This document shows, in pieces, positions 8,101 to 17,281 of a stretch of DNA of 64,000 bases (positions within the stretch are counted from its first letter, which is position 1; every line of letters begins with the position of its first letter). Source of the DNA: Bordetella genomosp. 7 (GTDB taxonomy: Bacteria > Pseudomonadota > Gammaproteobacteria > Burkholderiales > Burkholderiaceae_B). The position numbers and the translations under genes are program-made. The notes below the pieces were generated by a model, which was given only the letters and a program-made list of their open reading frames with translations, had not been told where the DNA came from and did no database searches. The stretch is taken from contig NZ_NEVK01000001.1 in NCBI RefSeq assembly GCF_002261265.1, forward strand, positions 419,864 through 483,863, written 5' to 3'.

Positions 8101-9483
8101 TCAGCCCCGCGCGTCGGTGCCGGGGATACGCAGTTGCGAGCCTATTTTCAGGTTGGTGCCCTTCAGGTTGTTCAGCGCGCGCAGCGTGTCGACGGTCGTG
8201 CCGTAGCGGCGGGCCAGCGCGAACAGCGTGTCGCCGGCCCGGACTTTGTGGGCCCGCACGTTGGGGCGGCTGCTGCGGCGGGCAGAGGGCGAGGTGCGCG
8301 CCGGCGCCGGCTCCAGCGCGCCGGCAGGCGTGGACAACGACGCAAGTTGCACCCCGGCCGGCTGCCCGCTGCTGGGCACCAGCAACGTGCCGCCGCTGGC
8401 CGTCTTGCGGCGGGCAGGCACGCCGTTGGCCCGGCGCAGCTCGGCTTCGGAAATGCCGTGGCGCTTGGCGATGGCTGCATACGACTCGCCGCGGCGCGGC
8501 TGGTATACCTTCCAGGAACTCAGGTCGCCCTTGTAGGCCAGCAGGTTGGCGTTGAAGGTCGCCACGCGGTCGGTGGGCAGCAGCAACGTCGGCTGGTGTT
8601 CGCCGCGGATGACCGGGCGGTTGTAGGATGGGTTCAGCGCCTTGAATTCTTCAAGCGGCATCTCGGCCAGGCGCGCCGCAACCTCGACGTCGATGTCGCG
8701 GTTCTTGCGCACCATGGCGAAATACGGGGAATTTTCAACGGGGGGCAGCGCAACGGCGTACTTGCGGGGGTTGGCGATGATGTTCTTGATGGCCTGCAGC
8801 TTGGGAACGTAGTTGCGCGTTTCTTCGGGCATGTCCAGCGACAGGTAGTCCGATGGACGGCCGGCCGCCTCGTTTTTTGCCATGGCCCGCTGCACCGAAC
8901 CTTCGCCCCAGTTGTACGAGGCCAGGGCCAGGTACCAGTCGCCCTGCATTTCGAACAGTTTTTCCAGATAGTCCAGCGCCGCGTAGGTCGATGCGATGGG
9001 GTCGCGGCGTTCGTCGCGCCACCAGTCTTGTTTCAGGTTGAAGTACTGGCCCGTGGTGGGCACGAACTGCCACAGGCCCGAAGCTTGCGAGCGGGACAGC
9101 GCCGTGGGGTTGTAAGCGCTTTCCACGAACGGCAGCAGGGCCAGTTCGGTGGGCAGGCCGCGGCGGTTGACTTCGTCAACAATGAAATAAAGGTACTTGC
9201 CCGCGCGTTCGGCCATGCGTTGCACGGATTCGGGGTGCGCCGCGTAGTAGTCGGTCCATTCCTGTGCAAGCTGGGTGTTCAGGTTGGGGATGGCGAAACC
9301 GCGGCGGATGCGATCCCAGGCGTCGGCGGGCGGGCTCGTGAGGTCGACAGTGCGGGATGTGTCCTGGGCCACATAGGGCCCTTGATTGGCAGCGTCGACC
9401 GCCTGTACCGGTTGGCGAGCGGTGCCGGCGCAGCCGGCGAGCAAGGCAAGAACAATAGGTAGCAGTAGTCGTAACAGGGTCAT
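8101..9483 (-). CDS. mltD: Membrane-bound lytic murein transglycosylase D
   Basis: 460 residues from the ATG at 9483. The N-terminus is a lipoprotein signal (LLRLLLPIVLALLAGCAG, lipobox LAGC), so it is anchored in the outer membrane. The SLT (GH23) domain covers about 105-230 with the catalytic Glu in LALLPFVESAYNPTALSRS and the motif GLWQFVPTTGQYF, then ALASYNWGEGSVQRA. Two LysM peptidoglycan-binding domains follow (about 330-380 and the last 45 residues, HKVRAGDTLFALARRYGTT). It cleaves glycan strands to 1,6-anhydro-muropeptides. It is adjacent to gloB on the same strand, as in E. coli. Confidence 0.95.
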   Translation of the reverse strand: MTLLRLLLPIVLALLAGCAGTARQPVQAVDAANQGPYVAQDTSRTVDLTSPPADAWDRIRRGFAIPNLNTQLAQEWTDYYAAHPESVQRMAERAGKYLYFIVDEVNRRGLPTELALLPFVESAYNPTALSRSQASGLWQFVPTTGQYFNLKQDWWRDERRDPIASTYAALDYLEKLFEMQGDWYLALASYNWGEGSVQRAMAKNEAAGRPSDYLSLDMPEETRNYVPKLQAIKNIIANPRKYAVALPPVENSPYFAMVRKNRDIDVEVAARLAEMPLEEFKALNPSYNRPVIRGEHQPTLLLPTDRVATFNANLLAYKGDLSSWKVYQPRRGESYAAIAKRHGISEAELRRANGVPARRKTASGGTLLVPSSGQPAGVQLASLSTPAGALEPAPARTSPSARRSSRPNVRAHKVRAGDTLFALARRYGTTVDTLRALNNLKGTNLKIGSQLRIPGTDARG

Positions 9484-9493
9484 CAGGGGGCGG

Positions 9494-10300
9494 TCACTTG
9501 AAATTGTTCTTCCAGAGGCGCAGGGCGGCGAATACGGCCACGGGGGTGTCGAGCACACCTTCGGCCTGCTGCGATGCTGCCCTGGCAACCTCGGCTTGCT
9601 GGGTACGCATGAACGGATTCGTGTCCAGCTCCAGCCGCAGCGTGGACGGCAGGGTGGGACGGCCTTCATCACGTAATTGCCGGGCCTGCCGATACCACTG
9701 TTGCAGCTTGCGGTTGGCGGGTTCCACCGCCATGGCCCAGCGCAAGTTGGCTAGAGTGTACTCGTGTGCGCAGCATACCTGTGTATCGGCCGGTAATGCA
9801 GCGAATTTTTGCAGAGATGCGTGCATTTGTTCAGGAGACCCTTCGAACAGCCGGCCGCAGCCCCCCGCAAACAGCGTGTCGCCGCAGAACAGCACGGGCT
9901 CCTGCCCGGCTGCCCGGCCATGGTAGGCGATGTGGCCGGCCGTATGGCCGGGCACATCCAGCACCGATAGATCCAGGTCAAGCTCCGGCAGGGCCACCCG
10001 GTCGCCCTCGGACAGGCGCACGTCGCAGTGCGGCAGGTTCTCGCGGGCCGGCCCGTATACGGTTGCAGGCGCATGCCGCAGCAGTTCCAGCACGCCTCCG
10101 ACATGGTCGCCGTGATGATGGGTGAGTAGAATGGCGCGCAACTGCAGGCCACTTTGGGCCAGCATGTCCAGCACCGGGCCGGCTTCGCCGGGGTCGACCA
10201 CTGCCGCCTGGCCGTCGCGCACAATGGCCCAGATATAGTTGTCGGAAAACGCCGGCAGCGGCATGACAGAGCCGCGGGGCGGGGGCATGGCTGGCTTCAT
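9494..10300 (-). CDS. gloB: Hydroxyacylglutathione hydrolase (glyoxalase II)
   Basis: A metallo-beta-lactamase-fold hydrolase of 268 residues from 10300, or 257 from the ATG at 10264 (MPLPAFSDNYIWAI), which matches the usual family N-terminus better. The dinuclear metal motif is LLTHHHGDHVGG; further ligands are in VPGHTAGHIAYH, FCGDTLFAGGCGR and CAHEYT. It hydrolyses S-lactoylglutathione to lactate and glutathione, the second step of methylglyoxal detoxification. Ten bases separate it from mltD downstream, so the two may be cotranscribed. Divergent from the methyltransferase gene by only 14 bases. Confidence 0.95.
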   Translation of the reverse strand: MKPAMPPPRGSVMPLPAFSDNYIWAIVRDGQAAVVDPGEAGPVLDMLAQSGLQLRAILLTHHHGDHVGGVLELLRHAPATVYGPARENLPHCDVRLSEGDRVALPELDLDLSVLDVPGHTAGHIAYHGRAAGQEPVLFCGDTLFAGGCGRLFEGSPEQMHASLQKFAALPADTQVCCAHEYTLANLRWAMAVEPANRKLQQWYRQARQLRDEGRPTLPSTLRLELDTNPFMRTQQAEVARAASQQAEGVLDTPVAVFAALRLWKNNFK

Positions 10301-10314
10301 TTCAGGAACTCACT

Positions 10315-11088
10315 TTGACCGAACAGACTCCGCCGATTGTAGAACTGGCCGAATGGTTCCAGACCCCGCCGGGCGAATACGTGCTGGCCTGGGAACGCGC
10401 GCAGTTCGACGCCATCGTGGCGGATGTGTTCGGATACTACGCCTGGCAGTCCGGGCTGGCGGATATCAATCTGCTGCAGGCCAACCGCATGCCCTTCAAG
10501 GGCTGGGTGGGCACCGAGATGCCCGCGCCCGAACAGGCCGCGCAATGGCAAGGCTGCGTGCTGGCCCGCCCCGACGCGCTGCCCTTCGAATCGCAGAGTG
10601 TCGACCTGCTGCTGCTGCCCCATGCGTTCGAATGCACCGACGCGCCGCACGATGTGCTGCGCGAGGCCGAGCGGGTGCTGGTGCCCGAAGGCCGGCTCGT
10701 GATCTCGGGTTTCAATCCATGGAGCCTGTGGGGAGCGCGCAACCGCATGCCGGGCATGGAGCCGTGGCTGCCGCACGCGCCGTCCGCTCAGGTATCCTTG
10801 CCGCGCCTGAAAGACTGGCTGAAGCTGTTGTCGTTCGATGTCGGGCCCGGCCGCTTCGGCTGCTACAGCCCGGCGTGCCGGACCGATAAATGGCTGCGAC
10901 GCTGGAATTTCATGGAAGCCTACGGCCGGCGCTGGTGGGCCGTGGGCGGGGCGGTTTATGTCGTGTCTGCCGTCAAGCGCGTGGCCGGCATGCGGCTGAT
11001 CGGGCCCGCCTGGAAGAAATCGCGGCGCAAGCGCGCCCGTGCGGCATCCGTGGCGGTCAACCGCCAGGCGGGGCCGGGCAAAACCTGA
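10315..11088 (+). CDS. SAM-dependent methyltransferase (YafS-like)
   Basis: 257 residues with a TTG start at 10315 preceded by AGGAA at good distance. The central part (about 80-140) fits a class I methyltransferase of the Methyltransf_11 type: LARPDALPFESQSVDLLLLPH, then VLREAERVLVPEGRLVISGFNPWSLWG. The C-terminus is basic (KKSRRKRARAAS). Its position between gloB and rnhA is that of yafS in E. coli, so it is probably its orthologue; the substrate is unknown. No clear GxGxG nucleotide loop is visible at the N-terminus. Confidence 0.8.
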   Translation: MTEQTPPIVELAEWFQTPPGEYVLAWERAQFDAIVADVFGYYAWQSGLADINLLQANRMPFKGWVGTEMPAPEQAAQWQGCVLARPDALPFESQSVDLLLLPHAFECTDAPHDVLREAERVLVPEGRLVISGFNPWSLWGARNRMPGMEPWLPHAPSAQVSLPRLKDWLKLLSFDVGPGRFGCYSPACRTDKWLRRWNFMEAYGRRWWAVGGAVYVVSAVKRVAGMRLIGPAWKKSRRKRARAASVAVNRQAGPGKT

Positions 11089-11136
11089 GGCATATGGGCG
11101 CTCGCGCGCCTTTCATGCCTGCTACACATTCATACG

Positions 11137-11607
11137 ATGCAAACTGACAGCAATAACGACGGCCCGCAGGTCGAGATGTGGACAGACGGGGCCTGCAAGG
11201 GCAACCCCGGGCCGGGAGGCTGGGGCGTGCTGATGCGCGCCGGGGCCCACGAAAAAACCCTGCATGGCGGCGAGCCCAACACCACCAACAACCGCATGGA
11301 ACTCCTGGCGGTAATCGAAGGCCTGCGCACGCTCAAGCGGCCGTGCAAGGTGCTGATACATACCGACTCGCAATACGTCATGAAGGGCATGACCGAATGG
11401 CTGGCCAACTGGAAGCGGCGCGGCTGGCTTACGGCAGACAAAAAACCGGTAAAGAACGCCGAGCTGTGGCAGGCGCTGGACGAGCAGGTCGGGCGCCACC
11501 AGGTCGCCTGGCGCTGGGTGCGGGGCCACGCTGGCGACCCGGGCAACGAGCGCGCGGACGCGCTGGCCAACCAGGGCGTGCTGACCGTGGCGCGGGGCCG
11601 GCGCTGA
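11137..11607 (+). CDS. rnhA: Ribonuclease HI
   Basis: 156 residues. It degrades the RNA strand of RNA-DNA hybrids. All four acidic catalytic residues are visible: Asp in [17 protein letters not shown], Glu in [13 protein letters not shown], Asp in [12 protein letters not shown] and Asp in [16 protein letters not shown]. The basic handle region ([20 protein letters not shown]) is present. It follows the methyltransferase by 48 bases on the same strand. Confidence 0.97.
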   Translation: MQTDSNNDGPQVEMWTDGACKGNPGPGGWGVLMRAGAHEKTLHGGEPNTTNNRMELLAVIEGLRTLKRPCKVLIHTDSQYVMKGMTEWLANWKRRGWLTADKKPVKNAELWQALDEQVGRHQVAWRWVRGHAGDPGNERADALANQGVLTVARGRR

Positions 11608-11766
11608 CGCATACTGGGGATTACCCCAATCGCAAGGCATCCTGCGTACCGGTAGTCCCGTAGTTGTGCCAGTATGTAAGAGCTGGTGCTACAGTGCCAG
11701 GCTCGCTTCTCACTGACGCGCCCGGACCGCACCGTGCCGGGCGGCTCCGATGCATTCCCGAATCGC

Positions 11767-12876
11767 ATGAAAAAAGTAGTTCTGCTGACCGCGGCCGCGG
11801 CCGGGCTCGCCGCGGGCGCTGTCCTGGGATATCTGGCGCCCCGCTGGCTCGATGCCCCGGCCGACATCGCCGCGCCGGCGGCGCCCGCCGCCGCGTCGGC
11901 GCCGACGGCCATTCGCGTGGAAGTCGCACCCGTCCAGCAATTGACCTTCCCCCGGGGGATATCCGCGGTTGGCAGCCTGCGCTCGGATGAGTCGGTAATG
12001 CTGCGTCCGGAGGTGGCGGGCCGTATCGAGCATATAGATTTCCAGGAAGGCCAGCCGGTAGGGCAAGGCCAGGTGCTCGTGCGCCTGGACGATTCGGTGC
12101 CCCGCGCCGAACTCGACCAGGCCCGCGCCAACCTGGCGCTGGCGCAAAGCCATTATCGGCGCGCGGTCGATCTGCAGGGGCGCGGCTTTGTCAGCCAGCA
12201 GGCGCGCGACGAGGCGGCCAGCAACCTCAAGGTGCAGCAGGCGGCCGCCGCGCTGGCCCAGGCGCGCCTGGACAAAATGACCATACGCGCCCCGTTTGCC
12301 GGCATCGTGGGGTTGCGCAACATGTCGGTCGGCGACTACGTCGACCAGGGGCAAGACCTGGCACCGCTCGAAGCCATCGACCCGTTGAAAGTCGACTTCC
12401 GCATTCCGGAAATGTATTTCGGCAAGGTGCGCGTCGGCCAGGACATGACGGTGCGGCTGGATGCGCTGCCGGGCGAAGAGCGCGAAGGCCGCGTCTATGC
12501 GGTCAGCCCGTTGGTCGATGCCGGGGGGCGCTCGATCCTGATACGCGCCACGGTGCCCAATCCGGATTCGCGGCTGCGCCCCGGCATGTTTGCGCGCGTG
12601 CAGCTGCGGTTTGGCGCCGACCAGGTGCTGGCCGTGCCCGAGGCGGCGCTGGCGCCGTCCGGGCAGAACCAGTACGTGTTCAGTGTGCGCGACGGCAGGG
12701 CGCACCGCGCCGAGGTCACCCTGGGCGAACGCCGCGACGGCAAGGTCGAGATCCTGACCGGCGTTGCGGCCGGCGAACAGGTCGTGGTGGCCGGGTTCCA
12801 GCGCTTGACCGACGGCGCGCCCGTTGAGATCGTCAAGCCCGCCGCCGCGGGCGCCCCCGGGACGCCGCGCTCATGA
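11767..12876 (+). CDS. RND efflux periplasmic adaptor (membrane fusion protein)
   Basis: 369 residues from the ATG at 11767 (MKKVVLLTAAAAGLAAGAVLGY, an uncleaved or signal-anchor-like N-terminus). The HlyD/AcrA architecture is clear: lipoyl half-motifs (RPEVAGRIEHIDFQEGQPVGQGQVLVRL and MTIRAPFAGIVGLRNMSVGDYV), a helical hairpin of Ala/Gln-rich coiled coil between them (about 110-190), and a beta-barrel domain. It links the inner-membrane pump to an outer-membrane channel. Its stop overlaps the start of the pump gene (ATGA), showing a two-gene operon. No outer-membrane factor gene is present, so it probably uses a TolC-like protein encoded elsewhere. Confidence 0.93.
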   Translation: MKKVVLLTAAAAGLAAGAVLGYLAPRWLDAPADIAAPAAPAAASAPTAIRVEVAPVQQLTFPRGISAVGSLRSDESVMLRPEVAGRIEHIDFQEGQPVGQGQVLVRLDDSVPRAELDQARANLALAQSHYRRAVDLQGRGFVSQQARDEAASNLKVQQAAAALAQARLDKMTIRAPFAGIVGLRNMSVGDYVDQGQDLAPLEAIDPLKVDFRIPEMYFGKVRVGQDMTVRLDALPGEEREGRVYAVSPLVDAGGRSILIRATVPNPDSRLRPGMFARVQLRFGADQVLAVPEAALAPSGQNQYVFSVRDGRAHRAEVTLGERRDGKVEILTGVAAGEQVVVAGFQRLTDGAPVEIVKPAAAGAPGTPRS

Positions 12877-15800
12877 TCCTGTCCGAAGTCTGCATCAAGC
12901 GGCCGGTGTTCGCATCGGTGCTGTCGCTGATCATCGTGCTGATCGGCCTGATTTCGTATACGCGCCTGACCGTGCGCGAGTACCCGAACATCGACGAGCC
13001 GATTGTCTCGGTCAACACCACCTACAAGGGCGCGTCGCCAGAAGTGATCGAATCGCAGGTCACCAAGCCGCTCGAAGACCAGCTTGCGGGTATCGAGGGC
13101 GTCAATGTCATGACCTCGCGCAGCCGCACCGAACGCAGCCAGATCAATATCAAGTTCGACCTGTCGCGCGACCCGGACGCCGCCGCGGCCGAAGTGCGCG
13201 ACAAGGTCTCGCGGGCCCGCCGCTACCTGCCCGACGAAATCGACGAACCCATCATCGGCAAGGTCGAGGCCGATTCGCTGCCCATCATCTACATCGCCGT
13301 CGAATCCGGGTCGCTTTCGGCGATCCAGACATCCGACTACATCAATCGCTACATCAAGACGCGGCTTTCCGTGCTGCCCGGCGCGGCCGAGGTGCGCGTG
13401 TATGGCGAGCGGCTGCCTTCCATGCGCATCTACGTCGATCGCGACAAGCTGGCGGCCTATAACCTTACCGTCCAGGATGTCGAGACTGCGCTGGCCAGCC
13501 AGAACGTAGAGATTCCGGCAGGCCGCATCGAATCGCGCGACCGGGAATTCTCGGTGGTTTCGTCCACCGACCTGCAGACGCCGCCGCAGTTCGCGGCCAT
13601 TGTGGTGGCCAACGTCAAGGGTTACCCGGTCAGGCTGAGCGACGTGGCCAGGGTGGAGATCGGCGCGGCCGAAGACCGCATCCTGTCGCGCTTCAATGGC
13701 AGGCCCGCCATCAACATCGGCCTGACGCGGCAGTCCACCGCCAACCCGCTGGATCTGTCCAAGGCGGTGCGCGAAGAAATCGCCCAGCTCAACGAAACCC
13801 TGCCGCCCGGCATGAAACTGAACATCGCCTACGATTCGTCGGTGTTCATCGAGCAATCGATCCAGTCGGTGTTCCAGACCATAGGCGAGGCCATCGTCCT
13901 GGTCGTGCTGGTGATCTTCTTCTTCTTGCGCAACCTGCGCGCCAGCATCATTCCCATCGTCACGATCCCCGTGTCGCTGATCGGCGCGTGCGGGCTGATG
14001 TACCTGTTCGGCTTCTCGGTCAACACGCTGACACTGCTGGCCATGGTGCTGGCCATTGGCCTGGTGGTCGACGATGCCATTGTGGTGCTCGAGAACATCT
14101 TCCGCCATATCGAAGAGGGCATGTCACCCAGGCAGGCGGCTTTCCGCGGCTCCAAAGAAATCGGTTTTGCCGTGGTGGCCATGACGCTGACACTGGTAAC
14201 CGTGTACGCGCCGCTGGCGTTCGCCACCGGGCGAACGGGGCGGCTGTTCATCGAGTTTGCGCTGACGCTGGCCGGGGCGGTGCTGGTATCGGGCTTCGTG
14301 GCCCTGACGCTCACCCCCATGATGTGCTCGGTATTGTTGCGCCACGAACCCCGCCACAATCGCTGGTACAACATGGTGGAGGGCTGGCTCGAAAGCCTGG
14401 CGCTGGGCTATCGCCGATCGCTGGCGCTGGCGTTGCGGCATCGGGCCGTCGTGGTGGGCGTGGGACTGGCCGTGGCGGCCGCCAGCGGCGTGCTGTTTTC
14501 CGTGGTCAAGAGCGAACTCGCGCCGGTCGAAGACCGTGGCGTGATATTCGGCCTGGTCTCGGCGCCCGAAGGCGCCACGCTGAACTACACGCTGGACAGC
14601 ATGCTCGAACTCGAGCAGTTCTATGACCAGATTCCCGAAGGCGCGGCCCACCAGGTGTCGGTAGGGTTTCCCACCGTCAGTGACGGCACGGCCATTCTGC
14701 GCCTGAAGCCCTGGGACCAGCGCGACCGCAAGCAGCAAGACATCGCGCTCGAGCTGCAGCCCAAGTTCGCCGGGTTGCCGGGCGTCAGGGCGTTTCCCAC
14801 CAATCCGCCATCGCTTGGCCAGTCGGCCCGTTCCAAGCCGGTGGAATTCGTGATCATGAGCCAGGCGTCATACGCCGAACTGGCCAAGCTCGTCGACGTT
14901 TTTACGGCCGAGCTGCGCAAGTATCCCGGCCTGGTCAACCTGGACACCGACCTGCGCCTGAACACGCCCGAACTGCGGGTACAGGTCGACCGAGACAAAA
15001 TGGCCGACGTCGGCGCCGGGGTGGACGTGGTCGGCCGCACCCTGGAATCGATGCTGGGCGGCCGGCAGGTCACCCGCTACAAAGACCAGGGCGAACAATA
15101 CGACGTGATCGTGCAGGTGCTGCCGCGCGACCGTGCCAATCCCACCGACATCTCGGGCATTTACGTGCGCACCCGCGAGGGCGGCATGGTGCAGCTGGAC
15201 AACCTGCTGTCCGTGCACGAAAGCGTGTCGCCGCAGTCGCTCAACCACTTCAACCGGCTGCGCGCGGTCAAGGTCGAAGCCGCGGTCGCGCCGGGCTACG
15301 CCCTGGGCGAAGTGCTGGAACACATGCACGACGTGGCGCGACGCGTGCTGCCGCATACCGTCGTCACCGATCTGGACGGGCAGTCGCGCGAATTCCGCGA
15401 TTCTTCGGGCAGCATCTACCTGGTATTCGCCATGGCGCTGGCCTTCATCTATCTGGTGATGGCGGCGCAGTTCGAAAGCTGGCGCAATCCGTTCATCATC
15501 ATGCTGTCGGTGCCCCTGTCCATGACGGGCGCGCTGCTCGCGCTGTGGGCCAGCGGCGGAACGCTGTCCATCTATAGCCAGATCGGCCTGATCACGCTGG
15601 TGGGCCTGATCACCAAGCACGGCATCCTGATCGTGGAATTCGCCAACCAGTTGCGCGACGAGGGCCGCGAGCTGGTGGACGCCGTCACCGAAGCCAGCGT
15701 CCTGCGCTTGCGCCCCATACTGATGACCACGGGCGCCATGGTGCTGGGCACGCTGCCCCTGGCGGTTTCGCAAGGCGCCGGCGCGGAGTCGCGCCAGCAG

Positions 15801-15962
15801 ATAGGGTGGGTGCTGGTCGGCGGGCTGATGCTGGGTACACTACTGACTTTGTACGTCGTGCCCGTGGCCTACTCGTTGGTGGCCGCAGCGCGCCGCAAGT
15901 CCGGCCAGGCAGGCCCGGCCGCTCATCCTCACAGCCACGGTACGCCCCCCGTAACCAAGTAG
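12873..15962 (+). CDS. RND multidrug efflux permease (AcrB/MdtB-like)
   Basis: 1029 residues, full length for the HAE1-RND family, with twelve membrane helices split by two large periplasmic loops. The proton-relay acids are in GLVVDDAIVVLENIFRHIEEG (helix 4) and the relay Lys in LITKHGILIVEFANQL (helix 10). The N-terminus SEVCIKRPVFASVLSLIIVLIGL and the segment LTVREYPNIDEPIVSV are typical. Substrates cannot be read from the sequence. It is translationally coupled to the adaptor. The pair lies between rnhA and dnaQ, which are close neighbours in other bacteria. Confidence 0.94.
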   Translation: MILSEVCIKRPVFASVLSLIIVLIGLISYTRLTVREYPNIDEPIVSVNTTYKGASPEVIESQVTKPLEDQLAGIEGVNVMTSRSRTERSQINIKFDLSRDPDAAAAEVRDKVSRARRYLPDEIDEPIIGKVEADSLPIIYIAVESGSLSAIQTSDYINRYIKTRLSVLPGAAEVRVYGERLPSMRIYVDRDKLAAYNLTVQDVETALASQNVEIPAGRIESRDREFSVVSSTDLQTPPQFAAIVVANVKGYPVRLSDVARVEIGAAEDRILSRFNGRPAINIGLTRQSTANPLDLSKAVREEIAQLNETLPPGMKLNIAYDSSVFIEQSIQSVFQTIGEAIVLVVLVIFFFLRNLRASIIPIVTIPVSLIGACGLMYLFGFSVNTLTLLAMVLAIGLVVDDAIVVLENIFRHIEEGMSPRQAAFRGSKEIGFAVVAMTLTLVTVYAPLAFATGRTGRLFIEFALTLAGAVLVSGFVALTLTPMMCSVLLRHEPRHNRWYNMVEGWLESLALGYRRSLALALRHRAVVVGVGLAVAAASGVLFSVVKSELAPVEDRGVIFGLVSAPEGATLNYTLDSMLELEQFYDQIPEGAAHQVSVGFPTVSDGTAILRLKPWDQRDRKQQDIALELQPKFAGLPGVRAFPTNPPSLGQSARSKPVEFVIMSQASYAELAKLVDVFTAELRKYPGLVNLDTDLRLNTPELRVQVDRDKMADVGAGVDVVGRTLESMLGGRQVTRYKDQGEQYDVIVQVLPRDRANPTDISGIYVRTREGGMVQLDNLLSVHESVSPQSLNHFNRLRAVKVEAAVAPGYALGEVLEHMHDVARRVLPHTVVTDLDGQSREFRDSSGSIYLVFAMALAFIYLVMAAQFESWRNPFIIMLSVPLSMTGALLALWASGGTLSIYSQIGLITLVGLITKHGILIVEFANQLRDEGRELVDAVTEASVLRLRPILMTTGAMVLGTLPLAVSQGAGAESRQQIGWVLVGGLMLGTLLTLYVVPVAYSLVAAARRKSGQAGPAAHPHSHGTPPVTK

Positions 15963-15967
15963 CCACA

Positions 15968-16693
15968 ATGCGTCAGATCATTTTCGATACCGAAACCACC
16001 GGCCTGGATCCCGCCCAGGGGCACCGCATCATCGAGATCGGTTGCGTCGAGATCATCAACCGCACCGTTACCGGCAACACCCTGCACCTTTACCTGAACC
16101 CGGACCGCGACAGCGATCCGGAAGCCCTGGCGGTGCACGGCCTGACCACCGAATTCCTCGCCGACAAGCCCCGTTTCGCCGAGGTGGCCGACCAGTTCCT
16201 GGACTTCATCCGGGGCGCCGAGCTCATCGCGCACAACGCCTCGTTCGACGTGAAGTTCTTCAATGCCGAGCTGGCCAGCATCGGGCGCGGCGAGCTTGCC
16301 GCACATTGCGGCCAGATCACCGATTCGCTGCTGCACGCCCGCAGCCTGTACCCCGGCAAGCGCAATTCGCTCGACGCCCTGTGCGACCGTTACGGCATCT
16401 CCAACGCGCACCGCACCCTGCACGGCGCCTTGCTCGACTCACAATTGCTGGCCGAAGTCTGGCTGGCGATGACGCGCGGCCAGGATGCGCTGCTCATCGA
16501 CGTGGACGACACCGCCCAGACGGGCGGCGCGGGGCTGGCCCTTGGCGCTTTCGACGGATCGGTGCTTCCCGTGGTGTACGCCACCGACGCAGAGCTGGCC
16601 GAGCACGACGAATACCTGTCCGCCCTGGACAAGGCCGCCGGCGGCACCAGCGTATGGCGCGCGCTGACCGAACCGCAGGCCGAAGCCGCATAA
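15968..16693 (+). CDS. dnaQ: DNA polymerase III epsilon subunit (3'-5' proofreading exonuclease)
   Basis: 241 residues from ATG 15968, only 5 bases after the efflux pump stop. DEDDh exonuclease motifs are intact: ExoI IIFDTETTGLDP, ExoII AHNASFDVKFFNAEL, and ExoIII H...D in HRTLHGALLDSQLLAEVW. The C-terminal tail (about 190-241) is the part that contacts the alpha subunit in this family. It proofreads chromosomal replication. The closeness to the pump gene suggests cotranscription, which is odd for a core replication gene. Confidence 0.96.
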   Translation: MRQIIFDTETTGLDPAQGHRIIEIGCVEIINRTVTGNTLHLYLNPDRDSDPEALAVHGLTTEFLADKPRFAEVADQFLDFIRGAELIAHNASFDVKFFNAELASIGRGELAAHCGQITDSLLHARSLYPGKRNSLDALCDRYGISNAHRTLHGALLDSQLLAEVWLAMTRGQDALLIDVDDTAQTGGAGLALGAFDGSVLPVVYATDAELAEHDEYLSALDKAAGGTSVWRALTEPQAEAA

Positions 16694-16724
16694 AGCGCCT
16701 TGCGAACGAAGCAGGGCCGCGTGT

Positions 16725-16754
16725 TTGCACGGCCTTTAAAGGCTGTGCTAGAAT
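16725..16754 (+). promoter_or_regulatory. tRNA-Val promoter
   Basis: TTGCAC (16725-16730), an 18-base spacer and TAGAAT (16749-16754) lie so that transcription starts a few bases before the tRNA at 16766. Confidence 0.7.
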
Positions 16755-16765
16755 TTCGCCTCTTT

Positions 16766-16840
16766 GGGTGGTTAGCTCAGTGGTAGAGCACTGCCTTCAC
16801 ACGGCAGGGGTCACAAGTTCGAACCTTGTACCACCCACCA
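16766..16840 (+). tRNA. tRNA-Val (anticodon CAC)
   Basis: The acceptor 5' arm GGGTGG pairs with CCACCC; the D arm, the anticodon stem CTGCC/GGCAG around loop TTCACAC (anticodon CAC, reads GTG), and the T loop TTCGAAC are all present. The discriminator is A and CCA is encoded. The 3' part from 16793 is the attachment site of the integrated element; the gene was restored by the element. Confidence 0.96.
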
Positions 16841-16844
16841 GGAT
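16793..16844. repeat. attL, 52-bp attachment core
   Basis: The 3' half of tRNA-Val plus GGAT, repeated exactly at 26809-26860. The base before the core differs (T on the left, C on the right). This is the classic product of tyrosine-integrase insertion into the T-arm side of a tRNA gene. Confidence 0.92.
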
Positions 16845-16856
16845 ATCCAAAGAAAT

Positions 16857-16892
16857 CAAGGGCTTAGCCGGATCGGCTAGGCCCTTTTTCTT
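16857..16892 (+). terminator. Intrinsic terminator after tRNA-Val
   Basis: AAGGGCTTAGCC - GGATC - GGCTAGGCCCTTT forms a strong stem (one G-T pair) followed by TTTTCTTT. A similar but not identical hairpin follows the right attachment repeat (26873-26906); the right copy is presumably the original tRNA terminator and this one came with the element. Confidence 0.85.
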
Positions 16893-16895
16893 TGC

Positions 16896-16918
16896 GTACT
16901 CAAAAAGTACTCAAAAAG
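16896..16918. repeat. Left inner direct repeat, possible integrase arm site
   Basis: GTACTCAAAAAGTACTCAAA, itself two TACTCAAAA units 11 bases apart, occurs here and at 26694-26714 in the same orientation, just inside each end of the element. Such paired repeats near att cores are typical of integrase or excisionase arm sites (inference). Confidence 0.7.
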
Positions 16919-17063
16919 CAGAGTGTGGAATAAGCCAGTACCTAAAACGATTGTTGCTAGGATGAATCTATTTATGCTTGACTGATTCCAACTGTGACAA
17001 TATGGTGCTTCCACTGGGTTTCATGAAGCCCACGTCGTGGGCTGGCCCAGATGGAGACAAACC

Positions 17064-17228
17064 ATGGCAATTCCCCTCGGAAGCACCGCTAAGACGGGCG
17101 AAACGTGCCCTGAAAGCGGAGTATGGCAACCTGTTGGATACAACACCACGGCGCCCATAGCAAAAGGCAACCGGATGCCGCCGTATGACGGCAAAGCTGT
17201 AACTTGGAAGCTTATAAAGTACGCCTAA
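17064..17228 (+). CDS. Small CPxSGxW-motif protein in the element
   Basis: 54 residues from ATG 17064, with GGAGA upstream. The sequence shows AKTGETCPESGVWQPVGY and then FPP-like NRMPPYDGKAVTWKL, a compact pattern I recognise as recurring in small bacterial proteins, some near secretion or phage genes, but I cannot name a function. A single Cys makes metal binding alone unlikely. It lies on the plus strand at the left end, opposite to the structural genes, where prophages often carry accessory genes. Confidence 0.6.
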   Translation: MAIPLGSTAKTGETCPESGVWQPVGYNTTAPIAKGNRMPPYDGKAVTWKLIKYA

Positions 17229-17281
17229 CCCGTATCGCATTACCGGCGGGCGGCCGGCCCGCCGGCAAATCGAGAAATAGC

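Noticed and set aside
12495..14108. Long minus-strand open frame across the RND genes
   Set aside because: Antisense to clear pump and adaptor genes; His/Asp/Gln-rich composition is typical of a shadow frame.
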